Shown here piece after piece: positions 43,896-56,294 of a DNA stretch of 64,000 bases. Within the stretch, counting starts at the first letter, position 1. Each line of letters begins with the position of its first letter. The position numbers were made by a program, and so were the translations under genes. This stretch comes from Ilyonectria destructans (taxonomy: Eukaryota; Ascomycota; Sordariomycetes; Hypocreales; Nectriaceae), in assembly GCA_020740775.1 (NCBI GenBank), contig JAHEWK010000017.1, positions 248,001 to 312,000 on the forward strand. The letters run 5' to 3'. The notes beneath the pieces are model-generated. The model did not search any database. It saw only the letters and a program-made list of their open reading frames with translations, and was not told the DNA's origin.

Positions 43896-45493
43896 AGAAG
43901 AAAAGCTAAATAAGTAAAAGTGCATATGTTCCTATCGCATAAAAAGGCCCAGCTCCTATAGTTTCAAATGCCCCTGTTTGATAAGCCACGACCGTGATAA
44001 TCTACACGATTGTCTGGATGATGCAGTAATAGAAGTTGTATTAAAAAGGCTGGTGAGTAGGCATCTGAGTTCCGGTCACGTTAGCAGAGGCGCAGTGGCA
44101 GATGTGGCGTTGCAGTGTGAACTCAGGTGTCTGTTTCTGACTTCTGAGTCTGCCTTTTATTTTTATGAGATTACGGCTAGGCACAGGCTGAAGGAACGAT
44201 TCGAGCTCACCATAGGCCTGGTGGCGACTACAGTCAGTGTTTTTCCTGATATTGTGCTGAGGCTCCTGATATAGCTAGGTTTCCTATTCAACCGTATGGA
44301 GGGTGGACAGCATGCGTTACTAAACGCTCTTCTGGACCAGCCATGGAATTCCAACTCATCTCCTGCCCAACTGGTCAACTTTCCCCGGCGACAAGCCTAC
44401 TGATCTTGGCTAAACTAATGGGTCACTACCCCCCACACACACATGGATGCACCCAATGATCAGCAATTTGGGAATATTGACAGGGATGTGTGCGACTCGC
44501 ACACTCCAGGCAGTGCGGGGGTGCGTCTCAGCCCCGGGAAAGTGCTGCTAGCGAGACAAAACAGTGATTTATGATGAATCCCATACGGTCAATTTGATCG
44601 TTGCAATAGTGTCCCAATTGATGATGATGATCGCGATGACCTTCCGGTCATCCGGACCGGCCGGAAGAGGGGTTATCTGACCCCCCCTCATGACTAAGGT
44701 CCGGATATCAATCTACTGAAGGTTTCCTAGTACAGGGTCTCTCTCTCTCTCCAACAATTTACCAAAAGAAAATATATAGATACAAGACAAAGTATCGCAC
44801 TTGTGGTATCAGTCGCTTTACATTCGGGACGTCCCTACTGCCAACTGTTTGGTGTGGCACTGCCCCAGCCGCGCGGAATTGTTCGGAGGCAGTATGCGTA
44901 TCCAGTATCAATGGCACCCATGGCAACACAATGCTCGGCCTGGGGCACATGTTTGCCTGCCTGCCGTATTAGTTTCATACCAACTATCCTTAGCTCTGCT
45001 TTCGCGCTGGGCCATGCTTTGGGGCCATTCAGGTATACCGTATTTGTCAGCTGCCATGTAGACCGAGGTATGGTTGCTGGATGTCTCCACTGACGTATTC
45101 ATATTGCCTCCAGGGTCTTTTCGGACCTGGGGAGCAGGGGTATCAATGGAATTCCACGTAAAGGTTTTCCCAGAGCAAACAGAATGATGCTAATAAAGTT
45201 GTTGTCTTTGATGCTAGCAAAACATTGACAAGGCTTTTGTGGCTAGTGCCCACTCCTTAATAAGTTAGTGTTTTCGGCTGACTTTGCCTCTCTGGGATAT
45301 CGAGTTGCTAGGATGCCCAAGACTGCATTAAGAAATTGACTCCCGCAGCTCCCCGCACTTTCTCCAGATTTCCATTGCCGGTACTTCCACTCCCCCAGAC
45401 TTCTGACATGGCCCATTCCGTGCGGCTTTTCTCTACCACCAACGCGACTCCCCTTGCTGCAGTCAGGCCTGTTCGACCATTCCATTCCACAGT
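43896..45493. other. Intergenic with a solo LTR-like element
   Basis: Apart from the element at 44572-44756, only short ORFs without signatures. Confidence 0.4.
44572..44756 (+). mobile_element. Solo LTR-like element, 185 bp, TSD ATTTA
   Basis: Starts TGATGAATCCCATACGGTCA and ends CTCTCCAACA. It is flanked by ATTTA on both sides (44567-44571 and 44757-44761). The interior carries the family marks: a GGGGTT...CTGACCCCCC palindrome-like centre, ACTAAGGT and ATCAATCTACTGAAGG. TG...CA termini and a 5-bp target duplication are what LTR integration leaves. Confidence 0.82.
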
Positions 45494-47178
45494 ATGAGTC
45501 CACCTGCACAAAACGCCCGGCCGAGGCCAAGCCCGGGCGACCCGGCTACTCCGGAATGGTCATCGGGACGCAGTCTCACCGAGTCCCAGCGTTCAAGGAA
45601 ACGGGAGGTTGATAGAATCAGAAGTCGAAAACACAGGCAGTCGACGCTGACCCGAATCACCGAACTGGAAGCCAAGCTTCAGAGTGTCCTCGCTGGCGAA
45701 TCGGATAGCCGTCTCAAGCAAAGGAAACCGCTTGGCGAGTGGAATGAGGGTTTAAACTCGATAGCCAATCAAATAAGTAAGGACAATCTAGTTGAAGAAC
45801 ATTGCTACCTCATTCTCTTCCCTCTCCGCTTTTGTCGCTTGCTGACCCGAACTTGAATATGCACAGACCCTGCTGCTTCACAGTCAAGTGATGGCGATTA
45901 CAACCATCAGATACATGAAGGCGTCTCCCATATCTTGTCGGAAAGGGAATGGAGTAGCGAACATCATTTCCCAATTCAGGGCGGCTGCCATGGCCCTCAA
46001 TGCGAGTCGGCGATGCATCTCAATCATTTATCAGAGACATCTGATAACTTGAGCAACACTACTACGGCTTTCAGTTTTCAATTTCCAAGAGATATTACCT
46101 TGGGGCCAAACATTGGCCCTACCCTATCGACAACAAGCGCGCTACAGGGCATCACTCAGACATTCGAGAATGTCCGACAATTCCAGAAAGCCGAAATATG
46201 TGTTGACGACCAGATCAATCAGAATGCATTCATCTGTGCCGTCACTAAAGGGTGGGACGCTCTAGGGTCTCATGGTAAGCTTTGCCCGCTTTGGGGACTC
46301 TTGCAGCGCTGTGATTATTTGATTTTCCGGAGGGCTAGTCGCATAACCCGGTTGGTTATGCTATGGATCATTCATCAGATGCTCCTAGTTAGTACATCTC
46401 TACGCCATGCAAGCATTCTTAGATTCATCATTGACTCTTTCCAGTTCAAGGTTTGCGGCAAACGGCTGGATCAGCTCCCTCATTGGTACAGACCTAGGTA
46501 TGTCAATCCCGTTGCAGGCTGGTTCTATGTACCTCTCGCTAATCCAACTACGGCAGACCAACGCAAGCCATGTTCCCTCATGATGAAATTACAGACTTTT
46601 TCGCCTGGTACGTTCCTCGGGAGCTACTTATCAGACCATCTGCCCTGCCTATGACCACAGACTCCCCGATCCCCTATTGGTTGTCGAAATTCTGACATGT
46701 GTGGTAAAAAAGGCCCGGCATGCGAGAGCGGCTCGTCCTGTCGAAAGAAGACTGGCTCACTGACGACTTCTGGGAGTGCTTTTCAAAACACTTTCGATTC
46801 GTGTGGCCTTTTCCTTTCGAGGACATGTATGCTGTCCACCTTTGTACTGGCCGCTTCTACTTCTCAACCTTGTTCGAAAATCAGCTCCAAGACCTCACCA
46901 CGTGGCAAATGGAGAGACAATTCTTTATGTTGTTCCCACAACTTGCCGATGATATCAAAGTGGCCCAGTCACATTCCTCGGAGTTTAGCGTAGGGCCTGG
47001 TGCAATCCAAATGCCGTTCCCAGAACATAATTTCGGCCAATGCGTCGGGAGTGTTGGTTTTGATCAGGTTCAGGCCTTTGATACCTGCTTAGTGCTCCCC
47101 CCAGAGAGTTTGATGGAAGATTCTTCTGGGCTAGCTTCCTTTGATGGTTCCAATTGCATGGACTCAAATCTTTTATAA
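45494..47178 (+). CDS. bZIP transcription factor with DUF3425
   Basis: Four exons: 45494-45776, 45867-46497, 46557-46607 and 46713-47178 (1431 nt, 476 residues). The basic region RSRKREVDRIRSRKHRQ is followed by a short leucine-zipper-like helix (ITELEAKLQSVLA) near residues 30-67. The C-terminal half fits DUF3425: CPLWGLLQRCDYLIFRRAS, LPHWYRPRPTQAMFPHDE, FFAWPGMRERLV and FRFVWPFPFEDMY. Splicing the 105-nt intron 3 (GTACGT...AAAAAAG) restores the WPGMRERL motif, which the unspliced frame destroys. It is a nuclear regulator, and its position between an esterase and a BVMO suggests local control. Targets are unknown. Confidence 0.85.
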
Positions 47179-48340
47179 ATAAATATGTATATTAGTTCCT
47201 CTAAATCAAAGACCCTCGACGCTTTTTGTATCATTCCTGATCATATTCTTCCATGGCAAGGCATCTTGAACCGCCGGTCACACAATGCAATAGTTGCCTT
47301 GCCGTAAATCAGCAGCGCATCAAGGGTTCTTGGCTGTAACACGTAACAAGTATTAATTAGAGAAGCAAAGAAGCTGCAATAATGTGATTCGGTCAGTTTG
47401 AGACCGGTATTGTTATGAACATGAGCATTAAACTTCTCCACAGCAGCGGAGCAGATCGGTACCATAACCATCGAGGAAATTATGATCCTAGCATTCCCAA
47501 ATTGAGTCTTCTCAAGACCCTTTCAACTCGCAATATCCCGGCTTGTCTCACTTGTTGTAGATGGAATTTTGCAGATTAGGTGTGCAGCTGGTCCCAGTGC
47601 GGCTTATTGCGTACTCTCCTCGCCGTCGTACATGACAAGTTTGCCGTAAGACTTTGCTCTCTCGCTAAATCCTCAATGAGACACCTGTGGACCCAATCGA
47701 CAGGGTGGAAGAAGCAGTTCTAGCCGATATGCTTATTCTGTCGATAAGTTAGGTGTGAACCACAGAGGAGAGACACCAACCTCGCATTTTCCATACCATC
47801 AAGCGGCTATAAGCAGAATCGCACTCCATATCGTCCTGGCTTGACTAGTCACGCTTGGCTCAAGCCGAGGCTAGTGGGTCTTTTACAGTTGTTAGTGCCG
47901 AGGTTAGGTCGCATGGGATTGTGGGTGTGCGACTCGCAAACTTGCCAATAGTGCGTGGCGATATGCGTGTGCGACAAACCGACTCCAGCGCCTCGCCTGA
48001 AGTGTCCGGCTCATCACTTGTCTCCATCACTTGTGTGACGAGCGACAGGGTGACCACGTATTGACTGTTTCCGAGGCTCCGACGTTGCAGCATGTGATAC
48101 AACCCGTTGCAGAATTTCGATACCCAGTTGGAAGAACTAATGCAGCTATCATCCTGGGTAAATAGGTCACGGATAATTAACCGTCTGGTATTTAACTTTG
48201 CCGTCACATAACTTCAGTCACTCGGGCCACTGCCAAATTTTAGTAGCCCTCTGGAATTCGTCAATACGATCTGTCCCCGACTTCTCCAATTTATCGAAAT
48301 TTCGGGCAACCAGCGACTCGCCTGTCACCTTGTCGATAAG
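47179..48340. other. Upstream region of the BVMO, no gene
   Basis: Contains several GACTCGC/GCGACTC motifs (for example 47930 and 48310), possible regulatory repeats. No coding signature. Confidence 0.35.
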
Positions 48341-50228
48341 ATGGGTACTCATCCTAGTGGGAATGAAGCGGCAGTGGTGATCATCGGCGCTGGTATATCA
48401 GGTAATCGGCCTCGGTGTTGGTGGAGTCGTTGAGACTCATATGCTGATGTCTTTTAGGGATATGCCTCGCCATTGATATGATACGAAGAAATCATAGTCG
48501 CAACTTCATCATTCTCGAAAAGGGTTCTAGGGTTGGCGGAACATGGAGTGATAACCAGTATCCTGGGTGCTGCTGTGATAGTAGGTTTTTCCACTGAGGT
48601 TATTTCCTGTGTAGCTGATCTCGGGTCCTCCGCGCCAACCATTCAACTTCATCAGTCTTTCGCTCTCCTCCTCTTCATGATCGTATCAAGGTAGTGGCTA
48701 ATTTTTCTACGATGTAGTCTGGAGTCACTTGTACTCCTACTCGTTCGAACCCAACCCGAATTGGAGCACAATGTATCCTGGGCATGAAGAAATCCATGCC
48801 TACTTGGTTGGGGTTGCGGAGAAATGGAATCTATTCCGTCACATCCGTTTCAACAATCTCGTAGAAGAAGCCCGCTGGGACGATGAAGCCAACAAGTGGA
48901 ACACGAGAGTGCAAGTCCTCGGCGGAAAAGATGCCGAGTATGCTCAATCCTACACCTTGTCGTCGGATTTCTTGGTTTCAGCAGTAGGCCAGCTCAACTA
49001 CCCACAGTACCCGGCGATAGAAGGCATAGACTCGTTTGGAGGCAAGATGATGCACACGGCTCGATGGGATTCCAGCTACGACTACAGTGGCAAACGGATC
49101 GCAGTCATCGGGAACGGTGCTTCGGCAGTTCAAGTAATCCCCGAGGTTGCCAAAACTGCCTCATCCGTTGTTGTTTTTCAACGCAGCCCAAATTGGATTA
49201 TCCCGCGTCAAGACCACTCTATCAGCACTTTGATGCAGAACATATACCGCTATGCGCCACTCGTTCGAAAGCAGTACCGCAGGATGTTAATGGACTTCAG
49301 GGAGACATTTCATGACTTTGCAAATCCAGGCTCCGACAGAAACGCCTATGCTCGACAACTTTGTCAAGAGATGATGAAACAGCAGATTCCTATCGACGAA
49401 AATCTGAGAGAAGCTTTGACTCCAAGCTACCCACCGGGCTGCAAGAGAGTGCTTCTCTCGGATGATTTCTACGTTGCAATGAACAAACCTCATGTCACAC
49501 TCGAGACGAGTCCCATTGAAACGTTTACTACCGAGGGCATCAATTCTACGGACAGAGAATATGAGTTTGACATGGTAGTGCTTGCCACCGGCTTCCGTAC
49601 TACCCAGTTTATGTTTCCCATGAAGATATACGGCGCCGGTGGGCAACTTGTGGATGAGCTCTGGAGCGACCAGAATGGTGCTCGGGCATATCTAGGAATG
49701 ACGGTTCAGGCATTACCCAATTTCGCCATGCTCTACGGGCCGAACACAAATTTAGGCCACAACTCCATCATCCTGATGATTGAAGCGCAGTCAAGATATA
49801 TTGGTACCCTTATCTCCTCTGTCCTATCGGCCCGAGCGAAAGGGTCCTCTTTATCAATTCTGCCGGATCCACGAAGTCTCGCAATATACAATACGGAAGT
49901 CCAACAAAGACTTTCCAAGACGGCGTTTGCAGATCCCAATTGCAGCAGTTGGTACAAGAATGACGCTGGTGTTATCACAAATAATTGGTATGGGAATGTT
50001 GTGGAGTATCAGCAGCTGGTATCAGTTGTTGCTTGGGACGACTACATTCTCTCGAGCTCTGATCAACGACAAACCCTGCCCAAAGGTAAAGTACAAATCG
50101 GTCGAGTCGTGGAGGAATCTACTTTTCAACTATCGACGATGGCTTTATCACTTGTTGCAGCGATGGCAGTTGTAGGTGGTGGATTGTATAAGGGAGGTGT
50201 GAAGCTTCCCTTGCTATCTCGACGCTAA
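48341..50228 (+). CDS. Baeyer-Villiger/FMO-type flavin monooxygenase
   Basis: Three exons: 48341-48401, 48458-48580 and 48718-50228 (1695 nt, 564 residues). The FAD Rossmann motif VVIIGAGISG crosses intron 1. VGGTW and YPGCCCD follow. The type I Baeyer-Villiger fingerprint is FGGKMMHTARWD (FxGxxxHxxxW[P/D]) near residue 170. The NADPH Rossmann motif is IAVIGNGASAVQVIPE, then ATGF. A C-terminal hydrophobic segment (ALSLVAAMAVVGGG) may anchor it to a membrane. It converts ketones to esters with NADPH and oxygen; the substrate is unknown. The first ATG gives a normal N-terminus. All frames are intact, in contrast to several neighbours. Confidence 0.92.
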
Positions 50229-52642
50229 CATTGTGAGGAACCTGGCATTTCAGTATCCTCAGTGCTGAAAGGCGGTACCTGGCGTGTATTTGGGTGGGAG
50301 GGGAGGAGGAGATGTGAAAGCGATCATAAATAGAACAAGTACAGGCGTCGCGCTTTCCTACATCCAGTAGGCAGAAGCGAGCAATTAAGATGAGAAGTAG
50401 CGTGAGATATTCAAGAATACGTGTCCCTTTTTTACTCTCTCCACACTTTCGCTGGTGGAGCATTGTCTACTTACTCAATGCTGACCGCTTCTCCCATGCT
50501 GCCTATGTCATCACTCGCCGCCTCGACATAATCTGCGGTTAAGAAGCTTGCAGCTTGTAAGTTTAGGAGTATTCAATATATGGAGTACTACCATTGAGAG
50601 TAAATAGAACGGGTGGAAATAAACGCAGTGATTAGGAGAATACTGTAATAGATTTATATTAAATATTTTGGTATATACTGTTGCTTTTGTTACTTATAGA
50701 TAGCAAGGATATTAAGTGTAGACAGCAAGATTGACATTAGAGGGATTAAATTAAAGCTTAAGGCAAAGATCAGAATGCAACAACCTTATTATTCAACTAC
50801 TGTCTCTTCTGGTACTAAGCATAGCACTAAATATTTGTCTCTATTATTTGAAAATACTATATAGCTTTAATATATCCGATGATATTGAGGAGAACTAAAA
50901 AAAAAACAAATACTGTAGCTTTAGGTCTGTAAGGTACCTTTAAACCTCGGGCCTTAGTAGCTATAGGGCATTTTTGGCTTTGTTCTTGTAGTCGCGAGCT
51001 CTTTCACTGCGCCCCGGAACGTCCCACACTAATTAAGGATACCCTACCGTTTCGCACATATATACCTATCAAGCAGACTTTATTTCTAAGGCATTTTCGT
51101 GACATGTAACAGCCCGGGTTAGCCAAGGCATATTCCGGTTCTAGGTAGGTCCTCCGGCGCTTACTAATTGTGCCTGGCTTCCTTGAAGGTTCGGAGTATA
51201 TTACATTCGCTAGTGTTGGATTCGATACTGTCAATTTAACCGGGATAATAGTGTTCAAAGGGATGATAATGATGTTGATGATTGCTTGGGCCCGGATGAA
51301 CCCGGCTGGTCTGAGAGGGGTTTTCTGACACCCCCTTTGACTAATGTCACGGAGGCCAGACACCAAGTGGAGCTCGGACCATAACAGCGCGTCCGCGTTT
51401 ACAGGAGAGAGTTGTTTAGACTGCAAGGGATGATAGATAAAGCAAAGTCTAGGGTAGGGGCAAATGGGCTAGCCTGTATGATGAAACTAGGGAAAGCTAG
51501 GCCTCTCTGGCGCTCAAGGGGTGGGAGCTGCAGTTCACCGATACACAATATACACACATGTTCAAGGTCATCAAGTAGTCACACAAGTCATCCAACAACA
51601 TGATTCTCCCTTATGCACGGGTTTACGCCGACAAAGGAGGCAAGGCGGGCCTCTTGGCGCCAATTGTGCAGATAATTTCAGCTCAGATTACTCTCTCCGA
51701 TCCAGGGCCAATCCCAAGACGCACGCTTGGCACAATCTGCTCACGCTAAGGAGGGTGGCTGCTAACGGAGAATGCCGCATTCGAGTTCGAGTCAACACAT
51801 CTTTAGTCATTCAGCCAGTCGGTCGGTCGGTTTATATTGCCATCTTCATAGTGAACTGTTCTTGCCTCGATGGTCCTCGCAGGCTCCTCTTGTCCCTTGT
51901 CCTTGCAGAGAGCTAATTTGCAGTGTTCGATCTACGTAGTTATCCCCTTATCATTCCCTGGAGCGTCTCTAGGGATGTCCTGCACCGACGTAGAGTAGCT
52001 GAACCTTAAGTATGACCCCCCATTCAAATACGCAATGCCGGGAGGAGGTTAGCGTTACCAACTCCGGTCAGTACGAAATATCTACACAACGGCGGCTTTG
52101 GTGGCTAAACCTTGACAATTCCCCAGGCCTATCAAGTAAAGGCCTGCTGAAAGGAGGTCTGTGCTACGACTCAGACGTGGTGACTTCCGGCCTCTGTCCA
52201 CCAGGCTACTCAACGCCTGACTCATGTACCTACGCTAAGAATTGGGGGAGTTTTCGGATAGCTCGCCTTCGCCCCTAGACCACGGGTGTGAAGATCCTGT
52301 TGTGGCTTGCATGAACGGAGGCGCTACATATTTTCGAATGCCACCGAAGCCTTTACAGTAATTACGGTATCCCCCTTTGCGGCATCAACCGGACTGTGGC
52401 ATTCCCTAGTCTCCAGCCTTGAATGCAGCAGGCGCAGTCATGCCAAGTTGCCCCGAGGAAATAATATCCCAAGGCTCTGGGCCGCTGAAGACGACATGCA
52501 GATCTCCCATCATCCTCTTCTTTCTTGTTCCACTCTTTCGCTTTCGCACTGGACCTGGTCGTGTTGGGCCTGAGCAGCGCGTCTGCCCCATCGAACATCA
52601 CAACCCACTAAGTATACCCTCCCTTGGAGGTTTATCTTGGTA
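50229..52642. other. 2.4-kb gene-free region with AT-rich and LTR pieces
   Basis: 50540-50960 is strongly AT-rich. The LTR-like fragment 51214-51352 follows. Other ORFs, including 52362-52921 on minus, are antisense or chance frames. It ends as the promoter of the second rhodopsin-like gene. Confidence 0.45.
51214..51352 (+). mobile_element. Truncated LTR-like element
   Basis: Starts TGTTGGATTCGATACTGTCA and matches the element at 56111-56294 closely for 139 bp up to AATGTCACGG. The last 45 bp are replaced by unrelated sequence. Confidence 0.8.
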
Positions 52643-53956
52643 ATGAGTCCTCTTCGTCAGAGACTCGCTGTTCGAGCGGCCGAGACAACTGCAGAGTCCT
52701 CGGCCGCACCGCTGATAACGGGGCCGTACCCACCGCTCACTCAACCAGGGAAATCGCTTATTGCCGTTTCTGTCATCATGGTGTTTTTCACCACGGCTTG
52801 GACGGTGATGCGCATCATCTCCCGCAACATCAGGAAATCCCAGTATTACGTCGAGGATTACTTTTACTTTGTCGGCCAGGTTGGTGACGGATGGCCCGCA
52901 ACACGCCATTATTCTAACCAACGCCTCAGATCCTGTATTACGTAGTGGCCGCCCTATTCATCCTCAGTACATCTTGCTTTTATTCCGCTTGCATTTTGGT
53001 ATAAACAAGGTGCTAACAAATAGCAGGTGTCGTCGACGGCGGTGCTGGACACGACTTGGTCCGACTTGCCCCAGACGTCTCAAGCAAATTCTCGCGCTTC
53101 ACGCTCGCAATCCAGGTGGCCTATAGCATCTGCCTGTGCTTCATCAAGGTGGCCGTCATCTGCATGATCCGGCGAATCTTCCGCACGGCAGGTCGATTCT
53201 TCGTCATGGCGACTTGGGCAGCGACGGTCCTGTCTGTTATCTGGGCCTTATATGGAATCATCCTCCCGTTTGTCCTCTGCAAGCCCGTAGAAAGCGCTTG
53301 GGGCGCTGCCAGGCCGGAAAAGTGTGGCGACATCGTCATGGCCCATGTAGCCGTTGCCGTCTTGGATATCATTTCTGAGGTGGTCATCGTAGCGCTGCCG
53401 ATGAAGATGGTATATAATTTGCATATGAATCGAGCACATAAGCTGGCAATGCTTGCTGTTTTTGGGGCTGGTTTTGTGTAAGTTCTCGCCACGTCATCTT
53501 GTAATCTTGTCATCTTGTCATCTTGTCATGTTACATGAGAGAAGCTTGCATCCTCATCTCCAGTCTCTGCTAACACCCCTGTGCAGCACCATTATTTTCT
53601 CATGTGTACGGCTCTACTACGTCTATATCGGCATTCAAAACATATCTAAGATCTCCACCGGGGGATCCATCAGCACAGCACTTCAAGCTGGAATCGCCAT
53701 CATGGTGGCATCAAGCCCCATGCTCCGCCCCATATTCGACCGCACTGCTCTCAAATGGCTTGGAATCAGTCTCCGCAGTACCCGGGAGGAGAGCACTGGC
53801 GGAGCCGTCAGATCACCAGCTACAGGAGGTGGTGGAACAAGGAGAACGAGCCAGGGACCATCACATTCCCGGTCCGGTGGCTTCCAGCAAATGCATGAGA
53901 GCGAGGAACATCTAGCGTGGGAGATGGCTACAATCAATGGGAAGTTCAATGGGTAA
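52643..53956 (+). CDS. Rhodopsin-like seven-helix membrane protein, second
   Basis: Four exons: 52643-52879, 52930-52966, 53027-53477 and 53587-53956 (1095 nt, 364 residues). After a 35-residue N-tail come TM1 (SLIAVSVIMVFFTTAWTVMR), then YYVEDYFYF. Next are VVDGGAGHDLVRLAPDVSSKFS, the usual loop before TM3, CLCFIKVAVICMIRRIF, and CKPVESAWG. TM5-TM7 include DIISEVVIVALPMKMVYNL and ALQAGIAIMVASSPMLRPIFD. The tail is polar. The family is the same as the gene at 16905-18455 (PF20684 type). The donor of exon 2 (GTACAT after ILS) is inferred from frame, since a later GTATAA donor breaks it. It is a putative receptor; the ligand is unknown. Confidence 0.83.
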
Positions 53957-53970
53957 AAAACAATACAAGT

Positions 53971-54153
53971 TGTTGGAAGATGACCCTGTATTACGAAACC
54001 TCTGATAGATCGATATCCTGACCTTAGTCAGAAGGGGGTCTGATAACCCCTCCTCTGGCCAGTCCGGAAGACCGGGAGAAAGCAATAATTAACATTATTA
54101 TCACTGCTTTAAACACTATCGATTTAATCAAATTAACTGCAACGGATCTAACA
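53971..54153 (-). mobile_element. Solo LTR-like element, 183 bp, TSD CAAGT
   Basis: Plus strand reads TGTTGGAAGATGACCC at the left and GGATCTAACA at the right. It is flanked by CAAGT at 53966-53970 and 54154-54158. Read on minus it begins TGTTAGATCC and is the same family as 44572-44756 and 56111-56294. The right third is AT-shifted. Confidence 0.85.
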
Positions 54154-54158
54154 CAAGT

Positions 54159-56110
54159 TATAAAAAAATCAAAATTAAATGAATATTGAATATTTCTAAT
54201 ATATTGTTAGATAGCGTACAGCACATTCGATCCAGGGATTAATACTCAATAGAGTGTAGATTCTGAATCTGTTGATTGTCTTCTCTAGGATGCTTCTAGC
54301 TCTCTCTTTTCTTAAGAGGGGTTTTATATTATCAGATACTCCTTCTGATTAAGGTTAATATATCAATCTATTAGAGGTTTTATAATATAGAGTTATAATT
54401 CAATAGAATTTATTAAATTAAGGTTAGAATTAGAGTGAATTTACTATTCTAAGCTATTTTATTAGTCTGTTTTACTTTAGTTATAACAGTTAGATCTAAC
54501 CTAAGAGTATAGAGTAGGTTTAAGTGTAGGGTATATAATCTAGTAGATTATAATATTATAGTAAGCAATATAGATTACAGTCTGATAATAGTAGAATAAT
54601 AGATTTAATATAACTAAGTATATTAATAGCTAGTAAGGCTATCCCTATAGAATATTATCTAACTTTAAGTACTTCTAGCTATATAAATATATATATTATT
54701 CTGCTGAAATTTTTAAGAGCTATTAAGATAAAAAAGAAGCTCTTTTTAGAGTATAAGCTGATATAATTAAGCTGAAAACCCACCTTTAGAAGTATCTAGA
54801 TTTCTAATTATCTTAATAATTAATATTTAGTGTAATTTCTAGATTGCTGCCTAAAATATAAGGGAAAATAGTACCTTTATATATACCTTCTAATTAATAA
54901 ATTCTAAATTATATTTTTCCCTAAAAAGCTAGAAATACTAAATATTAGGGTTACTTAATTTAAACTGTATAGAAGTCTTATTAGAAAATATAACCTTAAT
55001 ATATATTAGCTTATCTTAGGGTAAAACTTTAATATAATATACCTCTATTAATTCTTCTACCCTTAGTAGCTAAATATATATAAAATAAAGTCTAACTTTT
55101 AATATATCTTTTATAATATTTAGCCTCTTTAGAGCTCTCTATTTATATATTTAATACTGCTAAATAATATAGCAGATTATATAGATATTTATCTAGCTAT
55201 TTAACTTAAATTTAAGGGTATCTTAAGTAATATCTTAATCTTTTTTAGCTAATTAAATAATATATTATATCTTTATCTATATAAGCTTATTAGGCCAGCT
55301 AGATTTTTTATTATTCTTAACTATATAGAAAGTAGTATAGTAATATTATATATATTATACTGATAAGTAAGTAGTATTAAATTGATATACTACCTTATAC
55401 AGATTTAGACTATTATCCAACTTAGTAAGTATTATAATTCTAACTTTAGGAGAAAACTTATAGTTATATTGGCGATTAGTGCTTATTTCAGTATTAAAAT
55501 AATATTCTGGGGATATTTTAATTGGATGTTATAATAGTTAGAAGGGAAAGAGGGCTGGAAGATATAATTGCATTTTAATATATAAGGTAGGGCTATATGG
55601 AGACTTTTAGCCTGTAACTGTATTAGGTAGTAATTTATAGATTATATAAAGTATTAAATTATAATAATCCTTAAATTATAATAATCCTTAGATTATAATA
55701 ATCTAGAGTTATAAGTATAATTCTGAGTATAATACTCTATATATAGTTAGATAGAAAAAGTAAGTATATTATAGTTCTGCTAGTTATAACTGCCTGGTTC
55801 TAACCTGAGCTGTAATACTAAGGATACTTAATTTAGTATAATAAGATAAGAATATTATATTGAATATTAAGATAAAACCTAAAGAAGAGTAAGTAAGCAG
55901 TATATCAATCTGTATCAATCTGACTCTATACTATCTAGCAATCCCCTACAGGATTTATAGAAGTAGATACCGTAACAGTATCGATCTATTAGCAGTTTTA
56001 TAATACAGAGTTATCTTCTAATACTAACCAGTCACAGCCCTAAATATCCCTGTATAAACATCAAGGAACATTATCGTTAATGGGGCATAAGATTACCCCC
56101 CCGTTAGGCT
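54159..56110. mobile_element. RIP-degraded AT-rich transposon relic
   Basis: About 1.9 kb of strongly AT-rich sequence without usable ORFs. At 54314-54405 it contains an LTR-like 3' part (AAGAGGGG...TTTATAATATAGAG) whose differences from 56219-56294 are mostly C-to-T or G-to-A. At 55984-56110 there is a second copy of an LTR end plus an 87-bp internal segment. Compared with the intact copy at 56250-56384, nearly all of about 20 differences are transitions to A or T. This is the signature of repeat-induced point mutation. The internal protein-coding part cannot be recognised. Confidence 0.75.
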
Positions 56111-56294
56111 TGTTAGATCCGATACGGTCAATTTAATCGGGGTAATAGTGTTCAAAGGGATGATAATGATGTTCATGATTGCTTGGGCCGGGATGACCCC
56201 GGCTGGTCTGAGAGGGGTTTTCTGACACCCCCTCTGACTAATGTCACGGTATCGATCTATTAGCGGTTTCGTGATACAGGGTCATCTTCCAACA
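56111..56294 (+). mobile_element. LTR-like element, least mutated copy
   Basis: 184 bp from TGTTAGATCC to CTTCCAACA. It is preceded and followed by copies of the same 87-90 bp segment (starting CCAACCAGTCAC, ending CCCCCCCGTTGGGCTT), so the order is LTR end - segment - LTR - segment. No target duplication is seen here, as expected for a tandem or recombined insertion. The trailing segment is 56295-56384. Confidence 0.8.

Noticed and set aside
46697..46993. Separate 98-codon ORF in the bZIP gene
   Set aside because: It is an out-of-frame shadow of exon 4, which encodes the DUF3425 end.
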